Below the pieces are notes generated by a model. It was not told the origin of the DNA. It worked only from the letters and a program-made list of their open reading frames with translations, and made no database searches. The position numbers and the translations under genes are program-made. This document shows, in pieces, positions 1-6,477 of a stretch of DNA of 9,301 nucleotides (the first letter of the stretch is position 1; each line of letters begins with the position of its first letter). The stretch is taken from positions 1-9,301 of the forward strand of contig JAQCGQ010000021.1 of assembly GCA_027730465.1 (NCBI GenBank), given 5' to 3'. Origin of the DNA: Actinomycetota bacterium (lineage in GTDB: Bacteria > Actinomycetota > Actinomycetes > Nanopelagicales > Nanopelagicaceae).

Positions 1-658
1 ATATTTTATCCGGGTAATTTTTCTCTAATGGATCAACTGAATCTGTTGCACCTAAAACTTCTGATAATTCACGACGTGCCCTCTGTCTAGTAATCATGGT
101 GATCTGAGATGCACCAGCAAGTTTTGCTAACTGCACGATAATTTGTCCCATTACCCCACCACCTAAAACTGCAACTTTTTCACCCCCCTTTAAATCTGCA
201 ATGTCCATTCCGCGAATACAACATGCAGTTGGTTCGATAAAAGCTAAGTGAAGTGGGTTTAAATCATTGCTTACTTTATATATTTGTGAGTCCGGAACTT
301 GAGCAAGCTCTGCAAATCCACCGTTTATATTTACGCCTAGTGCTGTAAGTGAGGGACAAAATGCAGTTCTACCAGCTTTGCAATCTTCACAAGTACCACA
401 AACTATATTTGGATCAACTGAGACTAAATCACCCTTAGAAAATTTAGATCCGTTCGCTGGCGTTTCAATAACCCCACCAAACTCATGACCTAAAATTACT
501 GGCTTTGCTGATGGATATTCCCCCTTATATATATGTCTATCGGTTCCACAAAGCCCACAAGCTAAAACCTTAATTACAGACTTATCAGTAGCTATTTCAG
601 GCGTTGCTAGATCTACTACCTTAATTTGATCAATCTGTGAAAGTAATAGTGATTTCAT
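1..658 (-). CDS. Zinc-dependent medium-chain (MDR) alcohol/polyol dehydrogenase, C-terminus outside window
   Basis: The frame opens at ATG 658-656 and runs without a stop to the window edge, giving 219 residues; the family is usually about 330-350, so roughly a third is missing. It is a cytoplasmic oxidoreductase of the threonine/sorbitol dehydrogenase type. The catalytic zinc ligands are C37 (in GLCGTD), H58 and E59. Structural zinc cysteines are C87, C90, C93 and C101. The Rossmann motif is GGGVMG at 166-171. The end of the second Rossmann strand (about 188-196) is rich in arginine (TRQRARR) with no acidic residue, which favours NADP(H); that is inference. The start lies 2 nt after the stop of the preceding dehydrogenase, with only a weak GGATAAG upstream, so it is probably coupled to it. 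The substrate is likely a polyol or sugar but cannot be read from the sequence. Confidence 0.9.
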   Translation of the reverse strand, partial: MKSLLLSQIDQIKVVDLATPEIATDKSVIKVLACGLCGTDRHIYKGEYPSAKPVILGHEFGGVIETPANGSKFSKGDLVSVDPNIVCGTCEDCKAGRTAFCPSLTALGVNINGGFAELAQVPDSQIYKVSNDLNPLHLAFIEPTACCIRGMDIADLKGGEKVAVLGGGVMGQIIVQLAKLAGASQITMITRQRARRELSEVLGATDSVDPLEKNYPDKI

Positions 659-660
659 AC

Positions 661-1656
661 TTATCCATTTGGTAGCACAATAGTTTTGCGCCCTTTTCCG
701 GATTTAAACGCGGTAAGTGCATCAGCATAATTCTCTAGCGAATAACGATCTGAAATCATTACATCTGTATTTAAAACTCCACTTGCAAACAGTTCAACCG
801 CTCGATCGAAGGAATGTAAAACTGCCATTGAACCAACAATAGTAATTTCTTTGTTGTATACCCAAAATGGTTCAATCTCTACTTTCGCATCCTTATTAGC
901 TACACCAAATTGTAAGAATGTCCCACCAGGCATTACATGTTTTAAACCATCCTTTATCGCTTCAGTCACGCCAGTGCAGTCAATTACGACATCAAACCCT
1001 CTTGGTTGATCAAACTCATCTGCAGATTTTGCTAAATTTGTAAATCCAAGAACCTTTGCTGTTTTTAACTTATCTTGATTTAAATCCACAATTGAAACAC
1101 TAGCTGCGCCATTTACTTTCGCCATTTCAGCCATCATTAGACCCATAGTTCCTGAGCCATAAATTAAATAATGTGAACCTGGATTTCTAGGTAATTGATC
1201 AAATCCTCTAACTGCGCATGAAAGCGGTTCAATTAATGCCGCAGATTTTAAATCAACATTTTTTGGCAGTTTATGAATATTTTTCTTTGGTGATAACAAA
1301 AATTGTGCTGCAGCGCCTGGATAAGTTACACCTAACGCATTCCAGTTTTCACATAAATTTCCCCGGGCTCTTCTGCAATAAAAACACTCACTACAATGTA
1401 GGGATGGATCTATAGCAACTGCATCACCAATCTTTATCTCGGTAACGCTTCTACCAACTGCTACTACTGTTCCACTCATCTCATGGCCTGGAACTATCGG
1501 AAGTTTTGGTGCAAATTCGCCTTCAAAAATATGCAGGTCAGTTCCGCAAATACCTACTGCTGCAACTTTTACTACAACATCGTTATCTCCTGGTGTTGGA
1601 TCGGCAACTTCTTCAATCGCGATCTGACCAGGAGCGGTTATTACCGCTGCCTTCAT
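661..1656 (-). CDS. Zinc-dependent medium-chain (MDR) alcohol/polyol dehydrogenase
   Basis: A complete 331-residue protein with the normal length and architecture of the sorbitol/threonine dehydrogenase-like MDR family, which oxidises secondary alcohols of polyols, sugars or amino acids with NAD(P). The N-terminal GroES-like domain carries the catalytic zinc site C37 (GICGTD), H58 and E59 (PGHE) and the structural zinc cysteines C88, C91, C94 and C102. The Rossmann motif is GSGTMG at 167-172, and the second strand ends in an acidic residue (D191 in IVDLN), which favours NAD. It starts 8 nt after the permease gene. The leader TTTAAATAAATAA contains no Shine-Dalgarno sequence, so translation probably depends on coupling or on the AT-rich leader. 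A GC-rich inverted repeat sits at codons 3-8. Its position after an importer suggests it oxidises the imported polyol or sugar; the substrate is not determinable. Confidence 0.93.
   Translation of the reverse strand: MKAAVITAPGQIAIEEVADPTPGDNDVVVKVAAVGICGTDLHIFEGEFAPKLPIVPGHEMSGTVVAVGRSVTEIKIGDAVAIDPSLHCSECFYCRRARGNLCENWNALGVTYPGAAAQFLLSPKKNIHKLPKNVDLKSAALIEPLSCAVRGFDQLPRNPGSHYLIYGSGTMGLMMAEMAKVNGAASVSIVDLNQDKLKTAKVLGFTNLAKSADEFDQPRGFDVVIDCTGVTEAIKDGLKHVMPGGTFLQFGVANKDAKVEIEPFWVYNKEITIVGSMAVLHSFDRAVELFASGVLNTDVMISDRYSLENYADALTAFKSGKGRKTIVLPNG
1633..1648 (-). repeat. Perfect 6-bp inverted repeat with 4-nt loop inside the start of the zinc dehydrogenase gene
   Basis: On the + strand the sequence reads AGCGGT TATT ACCGCT. 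In the mRNA this would be a six-pair, mostly GC hairpin beginning about 6 nt after the ATG of the dehydrogenase at 1656, in an otherwise very AT-rich stretch. It is also coding (Ala-Val-Ile-Thr-Ala region), so it may be chance. It is not followed by a run of T on the minus strand, so it is not an intrinsic terminator. Confidence 0.4.
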
Positions 1657-1664
1657 TTATTTAT

Positions 1665-2645
1665 TTAAAGTTCGCCAGCGTTACGACGCCTAATTGAATC
1701 AGCATAAACAGCAACTATGATCACAAGTCCAGTAACAACTGTTTGCCACTCTTGGCGAATTTCCATAATGCGCAGACCATTAATTAAAACAGCCATGATG
1801 AGTGCGCCGATAACGGTTCCAGTTATTGAACCTTTACCACCAAGCAAAGATGTTCCACCAATAATTACTGCAGCGATAGCCTCTAGCTCATAGCCTTGCC
1901 CTAGGGCTGGCTGAGCTGAAGAAAGACGAGATGACAATACAATCCCAGCAAGGCCAATATAAATACCACCGATTATGTAGATTAAAATTTTCCAACGATC
2001 AACATTGATACCAGATAGCTTGGTTGCTTCCTCATTAGAACCTATAGCAAAGGTATAACGACCAATTATTGTTCTATTTAAAACAATTGATGCCACAACT
2101 GCTGAAGCAAAGAATATTAAAACTGCGTTTGGAAAATTAGGAATGATTTGGCCAAGGGCTATGTTGTTATAACCTTCTACTGACTCTAAATAAATTGGCT
2201 TAACTCCTGAAATTACTAATGCTAAACCCTTTGCAATGAGCATCATTGCCAGAGTTGCAATAAAAGGTGGCAGTTGCAATCTTGTTATTGCTAATCCACT
2301 AAATAATCCCATTAAAGCACCAGAAAGAATTCCGACAATAATTCCTATCCAGATGGGCATACCCATATTATTTAATGACCAAGCAGCCATCACTGAGGTT
2401 AGGGTTACACCAGTTCCTATAGATAAATCAATTCCACCAGTAATAATTACAAATGTTGTACCAATTGCAAGTAATCCAATAACAGCAGTTGAGAGTAAAA
2501 TACCTGTGATATTTGACCAAGTAGCGAAGGCTGAATTAGCAAAAGTGAAGAAGACGAAAATTACAACCAAACTCGCAAAAGCTAATGATTGCTCGGCGCG
2601 ATGGCGAATTCTCGCCATAACTGCGTTATCTTTTAATTTAGCCAT
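1665..2645 (-). CDS. rbsC-like: Sugar ABC transporter permease, RbsC/XylH/AraH type
   Basis: A 326-residue integral membrane protein of the branched-chain-permease-like family (BPD_transp_2) that forms the translocation channel of ribose/xylose/galactose-type importers. After a basic cytoplasmic N-terminus, hydrophobic segments are visible from about residue 20 to 315. Family signatures include GGIDLSIG at 70-77, the EATKLSGINVDRWK cytoplasmic loop at about 206-219 that contacts the ATPase, and LEAIAAVIIGGTSLLGG from 254 with the following GSITGT. Length is normal. The start is supported by AAGGAAAAG upstream; this ribosome site overlaps the TAA stop of the ATPase gene, 11 nt before the ATG, so the two are coupled. 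Only one permease gene is present, consistent with a homodimeric channel as in RbsC. The sugar cannot be predicted from the permease alone. Confidence 0.93.
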   Translation of the reverse strand: MAKLKDNAVMARIRHRAEQSLAFASLVVIFVFFTFANSAFATWSNITGILLSTAVIGLLAIGTTFVIITGGIDLSIGTGVTLTSVMAAWSLNNMGMPIWIGIIVGILSGALMGLFSGLAITRLQLPPFIATLAMMLIAKGLALVISGVKPIYLESVEGYNNIALGQIIPNFPNAVLIFFASAVVASIVLNRTIIGRYTFAIGSNEEATKLSGINVDRWKILIYIIGGIYIGLAGIVLSSRLSSAQPALGQGYELEAIAAVIIGGTSLLGGKGSITGTVIGALIMAVLINGLRIMEIRQEWQTVVTGLVIIVAVYADSIRRRNAGEL

Positions 2646-2654
2646 TTATCTTTT

Positions 2655-2658
2655 CCTT
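2655..2658 (-). promoter_or_regulatory. Ribosome binding site of the permease gene, overlapping the ATPase stop codon
   Basis: The minus strand reads TAAGGAAAAGATAA followed by ATG at 2645. The AAGG core lies 9 nt from the start and shares bases with the TAA stop of the upstream ATPase gene, a typical arrangement for keeping ATPase and permease synthesis linked. Confidence 0.6.
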
Positions 2659-4165
2659 ATCTGTATTTGGTTGCATATTGCATAATCAGATTTTGATCAG
2701 CTTCTTTATTAGTTAAAATTCCGGTTACTCGACCTTCACACATCACCAAAATTCTGTCTGACATTCGTAGTACTTCTGGAAGCTCTGATGAAATCATAAT
2801 AATAGACTTACCAGCCTTTGCTAACTCACCTAGAAGTTTATAAACCTCATCTTTAGCACCAACATCAATACCTCTTGTTGGCTCATCGAAAATTAGAATA
2901 TCGGTTTCGCGTGTTAACCATTTACCAATAACTACTTTTTGTTGATTACCGCCAGACAAATTTTTAACCTTTTGATCAATTGTCGGTGTTCTAATTGTAA
3001 GATTCTTTACGGCATTATTTGATAATCCTTTTGTCTTTGTAGTATTAATAAAGCCAAGTTGGCTAGTGAGTCTTCTTAAATTAGAAAGAACTAAATTGAA
3101 TTTAACATCTTGATTAAGTAATATACCAAATCGCTTTCGGTCCTCAGATAAATAGCCAATACCATTTGCTACCGCATCAGCAGGGCTCTTGATTTTAACT
3201 TTCTTGCCTTTAATTATAATTTCACCCGCTGAAATTTGATCCTTACCAATAATTGCAAGTGCTAATTCAGTTCTACCTGCTCCCATTAACCCTGCGAATC
3301 CAAGAATCTCACCTTTTCGAAGCTGGAATGAAATATCCTTTAGTAAGTTCTTAGTTGATAACCCTTTAATCTCCAGTGCCACTTCACTATCAGAAAACTT
3401 CTTTGCTTGATCAGGACGAATATCCTGAGCTACTTCACGGCCGATCATTAAAGAAATAATTTTTGCAATTTTTGTATCTTTTGTAATTAGCGTATCAATA
3501 TATTGTCCATCTCGGAAAACGGTAATGCGGTCAGAAATTTTTGTTAACTCTTCCATTCGATGAGAAATATAAATAATTCCTTTGCCACTTTTTCTTAAAT
3601 TTCCAATAATATTAAATAAAACATCGGTTTCAGATTGAGTTAATGCGGATGTGGGTTCATCCATAATGATAATTTTAGAGTCATATGAAAGTGCTTTAGC
3701 GATTTCAACCATTTGCTGTTTTGCAACAGTTAATTTCCCAACAAGTTGATTTGGGTCTAAATTCAGGTGTAGCTCATCTAATAAAACTTTTGCTTGACGA
3801 TTTAACTCTTTATCATCCGTTGCTATCCCAAATAATTTTCTAGGCTCTCGTCCAATTAGAATATTCTGAGCAACTGTAAGATGAGGCATTAAGTTCATTT
3901 CTTGGTGAATAATTGCAATTCCCAACTTCTGCGCCTGCAATGGGCCATCTACTTCTATTGGTTGATTATTTAACTTAATTACACCAGTATCTCGTTTATA
4001 AATGCCTGATAGAACTTTCATTAGAGTTGATTTACCCGCACCATTTTCCCCAACAAGTGCTAAAACTTCACCACTATTTAAATCAAGATGCACATCCTTA
4101 AGCGCCTGAACGCCCGGAAAGGACTTACAAACTCCTTCTACAGAAAGAAGTTGTGCCGTTGCCAT
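2657..4165 (-). CDS. rbsA-like: Sugar ABC transporter ATP-binding protein, two-domain RbsA/MglA/XylG type
   Basis: A 502-residue fused ATPase powering a ribose-type sugar importer at the inner face of the membrane. Domain 1: Walker A GENGAGKST at 39-47, Q-loop Q88 (IHQEMN), signature LTVAKQQ at 145-151, Walker B IIIMDE at 165-170 and H-loop H202 (SHR). Domain 2: GLMGAGRTE at 292-300, where arginine R298 replaces the Walker A lysine; signature LSGGNQQ at 403-409; Walker B ILIFDEP at 423-429; and SSELPE at 459-464 in place of the H-loop histidine. The degenerate second site is normal for this family (one active site per chain), not a defect. The start has GGAGGG only 3 nt before the ATG, unusually tight, but there is no better alternative start. 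The gene follows an 89 bp gap and may have its own promoter. No periplasmic or lipid-anchored sugar-binding protein gene lies in the window. Confidence 0.95.
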   Translation of the reverse strand: MATAQLLSVEGVCKSFPGVQALKDVHLDLNSGEVLALVGENGAGKSTLMKVLSGIYKRDTGVIKLNNQPIEVDGPLQAQKLGIAIIHQEMNLMPHLTVAQNILIGREPRKLFGIATDDKELNRQAKVLLDELHLNLDPNQLVGKLTVAKQQMVEIAKALSYDSKIIIMDEPTSALTQSETDVLFNIIGNLRKSGKGIIYISHRMEELTKISDRITVFRDGQYIDTLITKDTKIAKIISLMIGREVAQDIRPDQAKKFSDSEVALEIKGLSTKNLLKDISFQLRKGEILGFAGLMGAGRTELALAIIGKDQISAGEIIIKGKKVKIKSPADAVANGIGYLSEDRKRFGILLNQDVKFNLVLSNLRRLTSQLGFINTTKTKGLSNNAVKNLTIRTPTIDQKVKNLSGGNQQKVVIGKWLTRETDILIFDEPTRGIDVGAKDEVYKLLGELAKAGKSIIMISSELPEVLRMSDRILVMCEGRVTGILTNKEADQNLIMQYATKYR

Positions 4166-4168
4166 ATG

Positions 4169-4174
4169 CCCTCC
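4169..4174 (-). promoter_or_regulatory. Strong but closely placed ribosome binding site of the ABC ATPase gene
   Basis: The minus strand reads GGAGGGCAT directly before ATG 4165-4163. This is the best Shine-Dalgarno match in the window, yet only three bases separate it from the start codon. A strong site after a gap suggests independent initiation on the importer genes. Confidence 0.6.
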
Positions 4175-4189
4175 AACTAAACTTCGATG

Positions 4190-4218
4190 AGCCTAATAGA
4201 TTCAAGTCCACTACTCAA
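4190..4218 (-). promoter_or_regulatory. Possible sigma-70-type promoter for the importer/dehydrogenase genes
   Basis: On the minus strand TTGAGT (4218-4213) is followed after exactly 17 bases by TAGGCT (4195-4190), which matches the TTGA of a -35 box and the TA...T pattern of a -10 box. It would give a leader of about 15-20 nt before the ATG at 4165. The -10 match is weak and such patterns occur by chance; it is supported mainly by lying in one of only two real gaps of the cluster. Confidence 0.25.
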
Positions 4219-4223
4219 GAGTA
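4212..4223. repeat. 12-bp palindrome TACTC-NN-GAGTA, candidate operator
   Basis: The + strand reads TACTCAAGAGTA, perfect arms of five bases around a two-base centre, in the 89 bp gap between the ribokinase-type gene and the ABC ATPase gene. It overlaps the possible -35 element, the position expected of a repressor site. No regulator gene is in the window and no second copy was noticed, so an operator role is inference. Confidence 0.35.
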
Positions 4224-4254
4224 AAAACTTTATTGGATAACAGTTCGGTAACGA

Positions 4255-5178
4255 TCACTTACTTCTGAGTAGTTCTGAAGGTAACTGATCTCGCTCAGGA
4301 AAAGAACTTTGCGTACCTTTGCCTTGAACGCTAATAGTTGCTACCGCCGATGCTCGCTTAGATGATTCAAAGATGTCAATCCCAAGATCTAGGAAATGTG
4401 CCAATGCACCCACGAAAGCATCTCCAGCACCCGTGGAATCAACTACCGAAACTTTATTTGCTGGTACGTGTTTACCAATACCATTTGATAGTACGTAACA
4501 ACCATTTTCTCCAAGTGTAATAATTACAGATTTAGCACCTGCGGTTACAAATTGTTTGGCCATTTCTTCAATATCAGTCATTGAATTGATCTTTTTTCCA
4601 GTTAATAGTTCTGCCTCAGATTCGTTAGGGCAAAATATATCTGTCAATCTATAAATTTCTTCAGGTAAAGATGATCTAGCAGGAGCAGGATTAAGAATTG
4701 TTGATACTCCAAGTTTTTTTGCAAGGCGCAGTGCAATTAACGATAGTTCGACTTCAATTTCAAGCTGACAGATTAAATATGAGGATTGTTTAATCTCATT
4801 TGATGCTTTTTCAATTTCCATAGCAGTGAGATTATTATTTGATCCACTAACTATAACTATTGAGTTTTCACCTTTCGGTGTGACAAAAATTGGAGCAACA
4901 CCTGAAAATTCTTCTTTAGATTTATATACAAAATCAATTAAAACTCCATTTTTCTTAAAGTTTTCTAATGTGCCAGCACCAAATGATTCATCGCCTACTT
5001 TAGAAACCATAACAACTTTGCTGCCAAGCTTTGCTGCCATAATTGCTTGGTTAGCACCCTTACCGCCGTAACCCATCCTGAATTCTGTACCATGCAAAGT
5101 TTCACCCATTTGCGGAAATCTTGGTACATATGAAATTAAATCGATCATGCAAGCACCTACTACTACAATTTGTGACAT
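4255..5178 (-). CDS. rbsK-like: Ribokinase-family (PfkB) sugar kinase
   Basis: A 307-residue cytoplasmic kinase of normal length that transfers phosphate from ATP to the terminal hydroxyl of a sugar; ribokinase itself makes ribose 5-phosphate. Sugar-site positions known from E. coli RbsK are kept: D13 near the N-terminus, GGKGANQ at 38-44 and E140 (QLE). Also present are NPAPAR at 163-168, NESEAE at 185-190, ITLGENG at 220-226 and the anion-hole/catalytic motif DSTGAGD at 247-253 with D253 as base. The C-terminal VQGKGTQSSFP region resembles the monovalent-cation loop of ribokinase. It starts 7 nt after the EthD gene stop, with no good Shine-Dalgarno, so it is probably coupled to it. Ribose is the first guess; deoxyribose or another pentose/ketose is possible because the cluster contains unrelated sugar enzymes. 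Confidence 0.9.
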   Translation of the reverse strand: MSQIVVVGACMIDLISYVPRFPQMGETLHGTEFRMGYGGKGANQAIMAAKLGSKVVMVSKVGDESFGAGTLENFKKNGVLIDFVYKSKEEFSGVAPIFVTPKGENSIVIVSGSNNNLTAMEIEKASNEIKQSSYLICQLEIEVELSLIALRLAKKLGVSTILNPAPARSSLPEEIYRLTDIFCPNESEAELLTGKKINSMTDIEEMAKQFVTAGAKSVIITLGENGCYVLSNGIGKHVPANKVSVVDSTGAGDAFVGALAHFLDLGIDIFESSKRASAVATISVQGKGTQSSFPERDQLPSELLRSK

Positions 5179-5185
5179 TACTTAA

Positions 5186-5524
5186 TCATTTCAAGGGTTT
5201 AATTATGAACTCTTCGGTATAAACGTGATCTCGCAAAATAGTGAATTCATCAGCATCTGCTCCAGCTAACTTTGCTTCATTTGTTCCAAAATCTTCCTGC
5301 ATGTCCGATAGTGAATCCCAATAAAGCTCTGCAGTCCCGTTGTAGGGCAGATCACCCTTTATCTCTTGGTACTCATCAATAGCAATATTTATTGTGTACC
5401 CTTTAATATTTTTCCATTTTGCAGGCATAGGAGCATGTTGATCTACCCAGCGCTTTTTAAACTCTTCTCGCGTCATTCCAGGCTTAGATTTTAAAAGTGC
5501 CACTAACTTAATTTTCTTACTCAT
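5186..5524 (-). CDS. Small EthD-domain protein (dimeric alpha-beta barrel fold)
   Basis: A 112-residue soluble protein matching the EthD family pattern: a first strand KIKLVALLK, then KPGMTREEFKKRWVDQHAP at about 14-32 including the family-typical H30, then GY (42-43) and a second half with a Tyr/Trp-containing strand (AELYWDS). The family is named after EthD of ethyl tert-butyl ether degradation but is found in many catabolic clusters, mostly without known activity; related folds include mutarotases, isomerases and small monooxygenases. It has a strong AGGGGG ribosome site 5 nt before the ATG and is coupled to the ribokinase-type gene 7 nt downstream. A role in handling a sugar or sugar-acid intermediate, for example mutarotation or isomerisation, is speculation. 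Family assignment is fairly confident, function is not. Confidence 0.8.
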   Translation of the reverse strand: MSKKIKLVALLKSKPGMTREEFKKRWVDQHAPMPAKWKNIKGYTINIAIDEYQEIKGDLPYNGTAELYWDSLSDMQEDFGTNEAKLAGADADEFTILRDHVYTEEFIIKPLK

Positions 5525-5580
5525 TTCTACCCCCTAGATTGGTGAATTTAACCACCATATATGTGTTTTGTATATAAGAA
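5525..5580. other. 56-bp gap between block A and the EthD gene, with inverted repeat and strong ribosome site
   Basis: This is one of two real gaps. On the minus strand it starts with the AT-rich TTCTTATATACAAAACACAT, which contains -10-like TATATA patterns but no convincing -35 partner. It continues with an imperfect dyad, TGGTG and CACCA arms at 5540-5544 and 5553-5557 separated by eight bases, and ends in the ribosome site AGGGGG (5535-5530). No T-tract follows the dyad in the direction of transcription, so it does not look like an intrinsic terminator. It may mark an internal promoter or a regulatory site. Confidence 0.35.
5530..5535 (-). promoter_or_regulatory. Ribosome binding site of the EthD gene
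   Basis: AGGGGG on the minus strand ends 5 nt before ATG 5524-5522. It is well spaced and supports this start for the EthD-domain protein. Confidence 0.6.
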
Positions 5581-6477
5581 TTATCTATTTATAAGTGCTT
5601 GAGCTTTTAACTCAGTCAGTATTTTGCTATCAATTTCTAAATCAAATACCTCTGAAATTACAAGGGTCCACCCGTAAATAAAGTAATCCCATCCGTCCAC
5701 AACTGTTAATTGTTGAGCCTTTTCCTGAGATTTGCCTTGGTGGTAAAACTCTAAGCTCCCTCGATAATTTAATTCCCATAAATATGAATTTTTTGGAAAA
5801 GCTAATTCATTAGGCCAAGGCGAGCCGGGCAAATCCTTACCCATTCCAGTGGCATTAATAATAAGCAAAGCCTTTCCAGACTGCGCGATGGTTTTAATCA
5901 CCTCAGGCTTAGAAATTGATACTTCAATCTGTGGCACGCGCTTACTTATAACTTTAAATAAATTATCTAAACGTGATTGATCTTTGCCTAATATGTGGAT
6001 CTTTGCTGGAGGTCTTGGGAGTGAAGATAAATACCAAGCAATCGCAATCGCTGCTCCCCCGTCTCCAATTAGTAAAACTTCATTTTGTGAATCAAAGAAA
6101 TCATTTGGCAAGAAATCCTTTATTGCTAATCCAGCTGATATAGGATCTTTAGCAAATCCACTTACCTTCCCATTTTTTATCTTTACGCATGAGACTTCCC
6201 TACACGTATCAGCAAAATCATCAAATTCTTGAAACAAAGATTTTGCATGCTGATACAAAGCTAATTTATGAGTAGTCACAAGTGCTCCCCGGCACTTAGA
6301 ATCATTCACCATTTGATTAATAGCAGAAATGTAGGAGTCAGGATTTGCATTAAGTGGTATATCAATTCCAGATATCGAAGCATTTATACCTAAAATTTTG
6401 TTCCAGGCTGGAAATATTTTCATGATAGAAGAACTCGAAGTACTAACACCGATGAACTTCATATTTGTTTGACTCAT
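5581..6477 (-). CDS. Divergent shikimate dehydrogenase-fold oxidoreductase (AroE-like), probably not AroE
   Basis: A 298-residue protein with the two-domain layout of shikimate/quinate dehydrogenases. Aligned by eye to E. coli AroE, the catalytic pair is kept as K71 (VTTHK, for K65) and D111 (GFAKDP, for D102). The usual NVTxPxK becomes ALVTTHK, the NT of the AVNT segment becomes S96-C97, NTDG becomes AKDP, and the C-terminal substrate-binding glutamine position falls at Y268 (YFIYGW). The HSxSP motif is replaced by a serine run at 14-17. The NAD(P) fold is intact: GDGGAA at 138-143 and INATGMG at 207-213. Basic K165 and R169 occupy the places of R150 and R154 of NADP-using AroE, so NADP(H) is plausible. 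The start overlaps the 2-hydroxyacid dehydrogenase stop as ATGA. Sugar-operon context plus altered substrate residues suggest a hydroxylated acid or cyclic sugar derivative rather than shikimate. Confidence 0.8.
   Translation of the reverse strand: MSQTNMKFIGVSTSSSSIMKIFPAWNKILGINASISGIDIPLNANPDSYISAINQMVNDSKCRGALVTTHKLALYQHAKSLFQEFDDFADTCREVSCVKIKNGKVSGFAKDPISAGLAIKDFLPNDFFDSQNEVLLIGDGGAAIAIAWYLSSLPRPPAKIHILGKDQSRLDNLFKVISKRVPQIEVSISKPEVIKTIAQSGKALLIINATGMGKDLPGSPWPNELAFPKNSYLWELNYRGSLEFYHQGKSQEKAQQLTVVDGWDYFIYGWTLVISEVFDLEIDSKILTELKAQALINR

Noticed and set aside
2236..2685. A 149-codon open frame on the plus strand opposite the permease gene
   Set aside because: It lies antisense to a well-conserved membrane protein, resembles no family, and its composition (Ile/Pro/Lys-rich) is what reading the reverse of hydrophobic codons gives. 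The shorter plus-strand frames were rejected for the same reason.
2657..4165. Inactivated second ATPase domain because the Walker A lysine is replaced by arginine
   Set aside because: The GLMGAGRTE form is normal in RbsA/MglA-type ATPases and does not indicate decay.
4212..4223. Palindrome as an intrinsic terminator after the ribokinase-type gene
   Set aside because: A two-base centre cannot form a stable loop and no T-run follows in the minus-strand direction.
5186..5524. Ether (ETBE) degradation function from the EthD name
   Set aside because: No cytochrome P450, ferredoxin or ferredoxin reductase genes are nearby; the name reflects only the domain family.
5581..6477. Canonical aroE of the chorismate pathway
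   Set aside because: Shikimate-binding motifs are altered, and the gene is overlapped with a sugar-cluster dehydrogenase rather than aromatic biosynthesis genes.
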